Assembly: GCA_003586115.2 (NCBI GenBank)
Contig: QVOM02000073.1
Location: 41,842,289-41,906,288, forward strand
DNA length: 64,000 nucleotides
Direction: 5' to 3'
From: Salvator merianae
Lineage: Eukaryota; Chordata; Lepidosauria; Squamata; Teiidae
Shown here: positions 26,501 through 35,500 of the stretch, in pieces
Layout: every line of letters begins with the position of its first letter
Position numbering within the stretch: the stretch's first letter is position 1
Notes under the pieces: model-generated
The model's database searches: none
What the model saw: the letters and a program-made list of their open reading frames with translations, nothing else
What the model was told of the DNA's origin: nothing
Position numbers and translations under genes: made by a program

Positions 26501-29500
26501 GGGTGGTGCATGGGAATTGCCTTGGCCTTCCCTCCTCTTTGCTCAACTAGTGCCATGTTTCCAGGAAGGACAATGAATTACCTCAGGTCATATAATAGTC
26601 TAGATCTCCAGCCAGATTCAAATATGGATGCAGGCCCGTCTTAGTCAGTTCCCTCATGGTAAACTCCTGTAGGTATTCCTGTGAAAGAGGGCTCTACCAC
26701 TGCTGTCCAGAGCATAGTAGGATTGGAAGGGGCAGGGAGCTCTTCAAGGTAGCTTTTCCACAGTATGTGATGTTTCAAAATGATGGCACATGAAAGTTTA
26801 TTTTAAGAAAAAATCCCACACCAGAAGCCCAAGTATATAAACAAACACAAGAAATGAAACATCGCTCCGATGGGAATGGGCAACAGAAATTGTCAGTGGG
26901 CTTGCAACATTTCTCATTGGGAGGTTTTGCTCTCAAAATCCAAAAGTCACTGTAATAGGAGGATCGGAGTTCGAGGCCCTTGTCTGCCGTGTAGAGGGGA
27001 TGAGCGCCCTCTACTGGCCTCTAGCTCCAGCCAACCTAGCTGTTCGAAAGCAAGTAATTACAAGTAGATAAATTGGGAGCATCACATTGTGTGATGCGGA
27101 AGATAGATAGATGTAAGTCTTCGGGCAAAAAATAACCTTGTAAGCTGCTTTGAGTCAGCTTCGGCCGAGAAAAGCGGGATATAAAAACCAAGTTCTTCTT
27201 CTTCTTCTAATCCAGCAGTTCAGTTCCCATAGGTTGATGCAAGCCAATTGGCTGCTCCTCCTACCCTGCTTCAGTTAGAATCTTCTCATAATCAGCATTA
27301 TTCCTCAGTGAATGAGAGCACTCTGACATGTTCTCTCTATCAGAATTTCACCAGGGTCAGGAAATCTCTCAAACCATGGAGGCAGCCTTGGATTCAGGGA
27401 AGAGGCCCTCTCCTTTAGTTCATGCATATTTAACATAGAAGATTTTTCTGCACACTTAGACAAACCAGTAGGCACTTTGATCATAAAAGCAACAGATGAT
27501 GCCCCTCTTGTCAGCCGGGGCTGTGGAGGTGATTTTAGCTTCTCAGAAGCGAGACAAGGTGGCACCTGTACTTAAGACTTTAGAAAGCTGTGCCAAAGCA
27601 TGTTTCACCTTCTGGCCCAGATCAAGATATGTGGGCTGTTTTGGAGTGGATTTGCCCAGTTCTGCTTCAGTGTTGGACTCTGTGGTACTTCAGGAAGGAG
27701 CAGCTAATTTGAGAAAGTTTTTAAATAAGAAAATGGAATCACTTAAGGGGGAATTTCATGACCTCTGGCAAGGAAAGTTTCTAGCTGTCTTAGCTGAAAG
27801 TATGCACTCCTGCCCATTATTGCCACCTGGGATTCAGGGAACAGGTCTGGCTCTAGCAGGATACCCAAACTCCATGCCTGTTCTTTCACCATCTATTGGT
27901 TGGGATGGAGCAAGCAGTGAATTTGGCTGCTCCATGTCCCGAAAAACACCTTCATAAATAGGCACTGTGCCTATTTATTGAAGAACCTAGAGTCAGTAGA
28001 CATTTGCAGCTAAGAGTAAGGACCAATGTTATTGTAGATTAGTATAATGCTTAAGAAAGATTAGATTAAATAGAAATATGTTCCAACTTACTCAAGTTAT
28101 AATAGTTAGGGGTTTTTTTCTAAAAAGGAAGGGAGAAAGGCTTTTTGTGAGGATAAGTGAGGATAATCCTAATCACCTTCCCCCTTCAACTGTCATCAAA
28201 AGAGCCACCTTGCCTAAGGGGAACAGATGAAAAAGAGCAAGCTGGGAAGATCTCCAACAGTTTCCAGCAGTGGCTCAACTTCATAAGTTAACGTATTTTA
28301 TCTGTAATTTGTTTTTTACATAAACTTTGTTACGTAAACTACTCTGGACCTCAATAATAATCATGATGATAATGAAGATGATGTTGTATTAATAATAATG
28401 TATTAGGTAATAATTATAATATATATATTTTGTGTCTGTGTCTGTCTGTCTATCTCCTGTGGGAGATAGGAATATATACTATTTTAGGAAAAATAATCCT
28501 TCAATTTGTGGTGAAGGCCTTCATGATTGTGGCTGAGCACATTTATGTTAAGCATTTGCATCTGCCAATGTTACTCGTGACTGTTATTAAGACCAACTTT
28601 GCCACCTTAGTGCTGTAGCCATTATTTATACTTATGGAGCAAACAATGTTAAACCATTTTATATCATTTTGTGCAGAGGAGAACAAACCATCCCAGCAGG
28701 ATTAGATCCAAAGCTTATTGTCATGGGATCAGAGTTCCTGCAACAGGCTGGAGGCTATTTTATTTTCCTGCTCAAGTTTCTGCTTTTTCATTCTCTTACA
28801 GCCTGGTGTGTCTGTTTTCCTAGTAAATCCTCAACCAGCAAATGGCCACTTTTCCACAAAAATTGAGGTCAGGCAAGGAGATAGTCAAGATTCAATAATC
28901 AGACGGTTGATGAAGATGGACAGAGGAATCAAAGGTAAAATTAGAGTCAAGTACGTGTTTATACTTCGGTCAACTTGATGTCAGAATTCCTACAAGACAG
29001 TTTCACTAGTTCTGATTGTCAGAAGTTGTATTTCTTGCTCATTTGCTGTCTCCTCTAAAGATGAGAATTTATAAAAACACGGCCCTGCTTTTTCTCATTT
29101 TGCTCCTTTTCAAGAGCATCTGAGTGCAACAACTGTTTCAGTCTTTGTTGGACTATTGTTTATCAGAAATTGTCAGATGCTACTAAAAAAGACGTTGCTG
29201 TGTAAATCTTTTTTGAGGTGGATGCTTATGGAAAAGAGTACCAGTGGTGGGTGTATAGCGCTTACTTTAACAAAATCCTATTTGTGAGAGAAACAGAATT
29301 TAGAACTGAAGTACTGTTATGTGTTAGTAAGGAAGATGAAAGATCAACCTGACTGTACAGTACCCAAGATAATTACTTTTTTAATACTTGAGACTCTCTT
29401 CATCCTAATGAAATACAGCTTAGTATGGATTCATTATTTTAATATTAAATACTGTATAGTTTCTGCATATATTAATTGACATGAAGACTTTAATAGAGGA

Positions 29501-32500
29501 CACGAGAGATGGATTAAATGTGTGAGCAGTTCTTTTCACAAATCTACACTAGGGAAAGCTCCAAAAGGTTTAGGGGTCTGAGTAGTGTATGCATCTGCAT
29601 GAATCCATACTGAGAAAGGCCCCAATAGATTTTGAAATTTGAGCAGTAGTTTATTGAAGTAATGAGAGGGCTGAAGGGATGTGGGATCAACCTGTTTCAT
29701 CTCGGTTCTTAAGTCATTCCTCCTTTCTCAGTTTTCTAGAAGTCACTATGTGGGATTTTTAGTTCTAAAAAACCTCATCTAACCATATCTGCACTTCTGG
29801 CCTCATCTGTGCTGATTCTCATTACTGTATGGGTATAAAGTGCTATATGCTCATTTGGCCTTATAGTCAGCATGTCCAGTGCCACGATCTGAAACACAAT
29901 CTTTCCAAACTAGTATTAACACCTTTCTCTTGAGTAGAATGCATACAGCCCTGTCATGATTCTTGGACTATGTGAGGAAGAAATTTTTGTTTTCAGAATA
30001 TCTTCTCAGTCATCTAATACTGAGATTTAGATTAATTTTCCCCTTCCCACACTGAAGGCTTAGTTCAGAGAAAACTGGTTGGAATTCACTGGACTGTGTG
30101 TGTGCTTCCATGTTTTCTCCAGGTCTCCCCTCCTACTGGAAACCCTGTTGCATTAGAACTTATAGTTGATGAATAGTGAGAGAATTTATTTTTAATTTGC
30201 ATGTAGACCTCTTTAGATGCCAGTTAATATATGTGAATTGTAAAATGCGCTGGTTAATAGCAACTTATATTTCTACTGTGCATGAATATTAGGCAAATTT
30301 CCTGGTGAATTCAACAACTTGGTAAATGTTTTTTACCAAACTTATAGGATAAGATTCAGTGGTGAATCATCCTTGTACCACTGCTTATATTCTCTCTTTT
30401 CATTTAAATAAGGGTTCATTAAAAAGCTGGAGGATATTCTGTTGTTTATTTCTCAAAATAACCTCTGCAGTTAAGCATTTTATTAAAACTGGCAAGATAT
30501 TGGAGTCTGTTTTCAATTGGAATTTAGATCTGGTTTTGACCCAGAAACATTTCTTCTTGTCCTACATGATATTCTTTGCCAGAAAAGGGATGGGCAAATG
30601 CAGCTCCCTTGATTTTTCTGGACCTCTCACTGGTTTTAAATACTGTTCACCATGCTGTTCTTATGAGTTACCTGCCTGAGTTGAGATTAAGTGGAACCAC
30701 ATCAGTGGCTCACCACTGACCTAGATGGTTGTTCCCTGTTGATGTTAGTGGAGAATTAATGTTCAGTCCCAAGGTCCATGAAATACAGAGTTCTGCAGGG
30801 CTCTGTCTTGATCCTCCTGTTTTTGTCACATGTATATGAAACAATTGGAAGTGGTATCTATGGGATTTGGACTGCATTCTCAGTATGAAGATGATACAGG
30901 GAGAGACAAGAGACACATCGAACTGGTGTCTGGTGCTCCTGCGATGGTGGCAATCCCAGTATAGCCCTGGGATATAGGGGTGAAATCCCATAATAATCAC
31001 TATTCCTGGAAAATCAACTCCCAACCTGACTTTGTCTGGATGCGTGCTCCCAGGAATCTTCTTGAAGAAAATGCCTCCCATGCATGTGTAGGGCAAAACT
31101 GGGACAAGAATACCCACTGCAGGGGTGGTGCTTGTGCAGTTCTGGATATTTCATACCAACAAAATACCTGGAAGTACCCATTGTGCCATTGCAGGAGCAG
31201 TGCCAGAGGAGGCCCAGGGCCTTGGCTTGCCCCACAATTTCACTCTGCAATGTGGCAGAGTCAGTGAGAGGAAACTGCAGACTCGAAACAAGATCCTGGA
31301 TTTTCCTAACATTGTTTGTAGGCAGCCAGGGTAATTGAAGTACTGTAGTCCCACAATGTCTCCCCATTACATTTCTCTGTAGGACCAATTCTGCAGTCTA
31401 GCCATGCTCACTAGTCCATTGCTGTCACTGCTGTATCAAGGACCTCGTTGGCACAGACTGTTTGACCCAGTTGTGGTTTGTCTTTATGAGCAATAGCTGA
31501 ATAATAAGGATTCATAGGTGGGAACATATCACAACAGTGTCTGCCTGCTTGCATGGGCTACTGATGAGCAGCAGCCTGAGTGCATAGTGCAAGGGAGGAA
31601 TTCACCATTAACTTTCGATCAGTGTAAACCATAGCAAACTGAGCTGTGAGAGATTGGAGTAAGATGGGCTGATTTAACTTTTAGGGTTGAGTTTGCTAGG
31701 TGGATAGGAATACCTAGTAAATTTGGTTGCTAGGAATACCTAACAAACTTGGTTTTAACATAAAGGTTTGGTTCTTTCGCACATCCCTTGGCATTTTGCA
31801 CACCTCTATCAGGAGCTTATATTGGGTTTGGTTTTTCTATGTATCACAAGTAAATAGTGGTATGCTCAGTGTGTCTGATGAATGGGAATCGGTAGGACAG
31901 GACAGGAGGGGGAGACATGTCCAAAAAGATTTTGGTGCATAGTGAGCCAAAAGCCAGCTTGGAGAGCCAGGTTCCACAAGCCATGCCCCCCAGTTGCTGT
32001 GCTGCTACCCCAACACCTGTTGTTGTTGTTTTTTCCTGGCCATCCCTGAACATACTCTTTGGTCTTTAGGGATTTTTATTGTATCTTTTAATTTATTTAT
32101 ATTGTTTTTGTGAATTTGGTATGTTCACTTCTCTCTCTCATCTCTTACAACTCACCTTAAATTTTTACCACAAAGGTAAAAGTAAACACAAATGTAAACA
32201 CAAATGATAATGTTATTTCTTTAAAAACTTTGTATAGTTCTCCCCATAGAAGAGCTTGAGTGGAGAAGACCTAAAACAAATTCAAACACTTACTTAGAAC
32301 AACATTAAAAACAATACTAAAGCGACAGGTGGGATAAGGGAAACAAGCAGCAGTCCAGCAAATGGCTGTATGAATCATATTACAATAATAAAGTACTATT
32401 TATTGCTAGTGAAGATGTTGGTTCGGAGTTAGCTCAACATAATTCTTTTCTAATATTTTACAAAATGAATTATTGCTATGCATATAATTTTTATTTTAAG

Positions 32501-35500
32501 ACTCAGACTTGTTCTCTTTTTCTAAGATCAGGTAGGTACCTAGTGTAAATAATGGAAAGCAAAGATTGATTGGCAGGAGACAGGCATATGCCTGTTTTTG
32601 TCTAGAATATGCTGTGGTAGTAATCTAGTGTCTGTGGGATAAATCTGGAATTAAAGTCTGTGATGAACTGGGCCTGAGTAGATATTTGTGCTAAGTCCAG
32701 GAATACTTTAGCCCTAATTCTGAAACTCACAGTCATTATCTGTTCTTCCTCTACTTGATCTTGTGACTTATATGTGAAAGATTTGTTAATACATTACATC
32801 CCCTGAACCACTCTTTCCCATTCAACCAACCCTTCCCTAATAAATAACCGGCATTATTTTCAAGTCTTAAGTTTCAGGTCATTTAGTTTTAGGGATGGTA
32901 AGTATTAGCTTCATCTTTTAGAAAGCTTTCAGAATTCGCCATCTGTAATGACTTGCAGCATAAAACATTAGAGCAAATGTGCTTTCTCACTCAAGAACCA
33001 GATTGATATCCATAGCTGCTAGAAGAAAGGATAACTTTTTAGCTTACCAAGTAGCAACTATGTTAGCTTTAACAAATGATCTCTCATTAAAGAGAGTAAA
33101 ATTTGAACTGTCCATTATATTAAAAATGATTTGAGTTACTAAATATAGTATACTATTCTACTTTATTATTGGAGTCTTTTTAATCATTGCTGTCATTCTC
33201 TGTTTTCTTTTTTATCCATCCCTAGTTCTAAATCTTGGATTGAGTGTTAACATATTCAGTCTTCATTTAGCTGCTAAGTATCTCAGATAAATTTTGTTGT
33301 TGTTGTCATTACTGTGAGATTTCTGATTTGCCAACTGAGGGAAGTAAATAGAGGGATTCTAAATTTGCAATCTGTAACTTTAAATCTTAAATTTTCAAAT
33401 ATGAATTTTAGATTTTAAAATTTAATAATAATAGTAATAAAATGTTGATTGAAATATCTGAAAAAATACATTGTATCCTCTGTCTCTTTCTCTCACACAC
33501 ATACACATACACACACAGCTCGTTTCAGTTGTCTGTCAAATTTGTGTGGTTTTTGGAAAATGGACATCTGGGGGTGTATATGCTTCCATTTAGTAATGTA
33601 TTCCACAAAGATGAGCATCTGGAGTCCGTAGCACCAGGACCAAAGTTGACTTCCTGAGTGATGAGATCTGTTTCCCCCTTGAAATTTTTATGCCTGGAAA
33701 AAAAAAAGGAAGTGATGGATATTTTGTGTGCATTTCTTCCCACTCCATGTCAGACTCCAATGTCCAATTATTATTCTGTTAAGCATAGCCACAATTAACC
33801 AGGAGTGATTTATTTTTAAACAAACCAAATGGGTTTTTGAGATAATCTCCCTTTCCATTTTTAAATAAATCTGGAGAATGTTGAGTTATGATGCAGTAGC
33901 TAATGGCCTCATTTTACAGGTGCAGTGCCTGACTAGTTAAACTGTTGAATTATACAAGGTGTCAAGCCTGAATTAGAGGTGGCTATGCTGAATAGAGTTG
34001 ACAGAATTCCTTTTTTAAAAAAAGAGATAATTTCCTGTTTACTTGGTGCCTTTGCTGATTCCAGCAGTTGTGAACCAAGTGAGAAAATTATGTCTTGCTT
34101 CAAACTTTCCATGTAGGGAAGATAATTTATTTCCTCATCACTTCAACAGCGTGTGTGTTTTGATCTTGGGAAAAGAGGCAATTTTATATTACACTGCAAA
34201 GCTTTGTTTTGGAAAAGAGCTGAGGGAAGAAAATATATAACTTGTCTTGCAAAGCAAAAATGAAGAGCATCACATATCAGACATGGGCAGGCAATTATTA
34301 GAGAGCCACAATAGGATTGTTTGAAGTGAATGAGAAACAATTGAGAATAAATCAGTAATTCTTCTAAATTGTTATTTCCAGAAGATGTCACTGTTAGGCA
34401 GGCACTTGAAAAGATTGTCTGATAAAAGCGAGTGGTGAATGTAGCAAAGTAGACACTTCTAAAATAGCTGGCTCATTAGTAAAGTTCTACTGAGCAGTTC
34501 CTACTGAAGTCATTCAAATTTTTTGAAAAGGATTTTGTTTAAAAAAATAAAATACAGTTCTGTTTGACAAATCTGAAGCAACTCTGCTACTCATATTGAA
34601 ACATTTCCTAGTTTTATGAAAAGAATACTAGATTGTCCATAGTCAAACTGTGTTGCTTGCATTCCTATTTTTGCCTGTCCCTCCTTTCCCGTTTGGATGA
34701 TTAACTCTCTTATGTTAAAAATATTTATGAGAGAGAGAGAGAAAGCTGAAGAGAAAGTTAGACATGAGATAGGAAATCATTTATTATAACTGAGAGACTT
34801 CATCTTCTGGGAAATATTTTTGTATCCTTTAAGGTTGTCTCTCCAGAGTTGTCTTATTATGTCCAAGAATTCTTGTTGAGGTGGCAAATTTAAGATGATT
34901 TTAACAGGGTAGAGACTTTTCCGGTTTCCACACTTACCTGGCATATTGTGGTACAGGCTGGGCTGCCCTGTACCTGGATATGCAATCCATCCCAAGATGA
35001 GATGGATCTCTCCTGGCATGGAAGGCCATTCGCATTGGGACAGCCTGTATTGCACCAACCCCTGTACTGACTCTGAAGTTCATGCCAGCTTCAGAGCTGG
35101 CATGGGGTGCATCTGAAAGCCAAGAATGCCTTTGGAGCTCCCAGAAGGCCCATTTTGGTAGTATGTCTTGTTGCACTGCCGAAACAGGTTTCTTGTGGTA
35201 TAGTGGACCACAGAAACGTACTGTCCACAGGCCTCTTTGTCTGATAACATCACTCCCAATTACGCTGGTAGATCTTGACATTGAGGTCTACCGGTAAAAC
35301 CGATTAGGATACCATTTTGGACATCCTAGTCCAGTCTGTGCTGCATTCTGGGTGGACCAAGTGCATTAGGAGGGGATGGGTCCTTCTTAATCTCACAGCT
35401 GCATGCAGAAGGGAGATCTCAAGATTATTTTCTATATCACACTAAGTGTGTGTGCAGAAGGGACCTTCGATGTCCATGGCACTGAGGTATGATACTTGGC

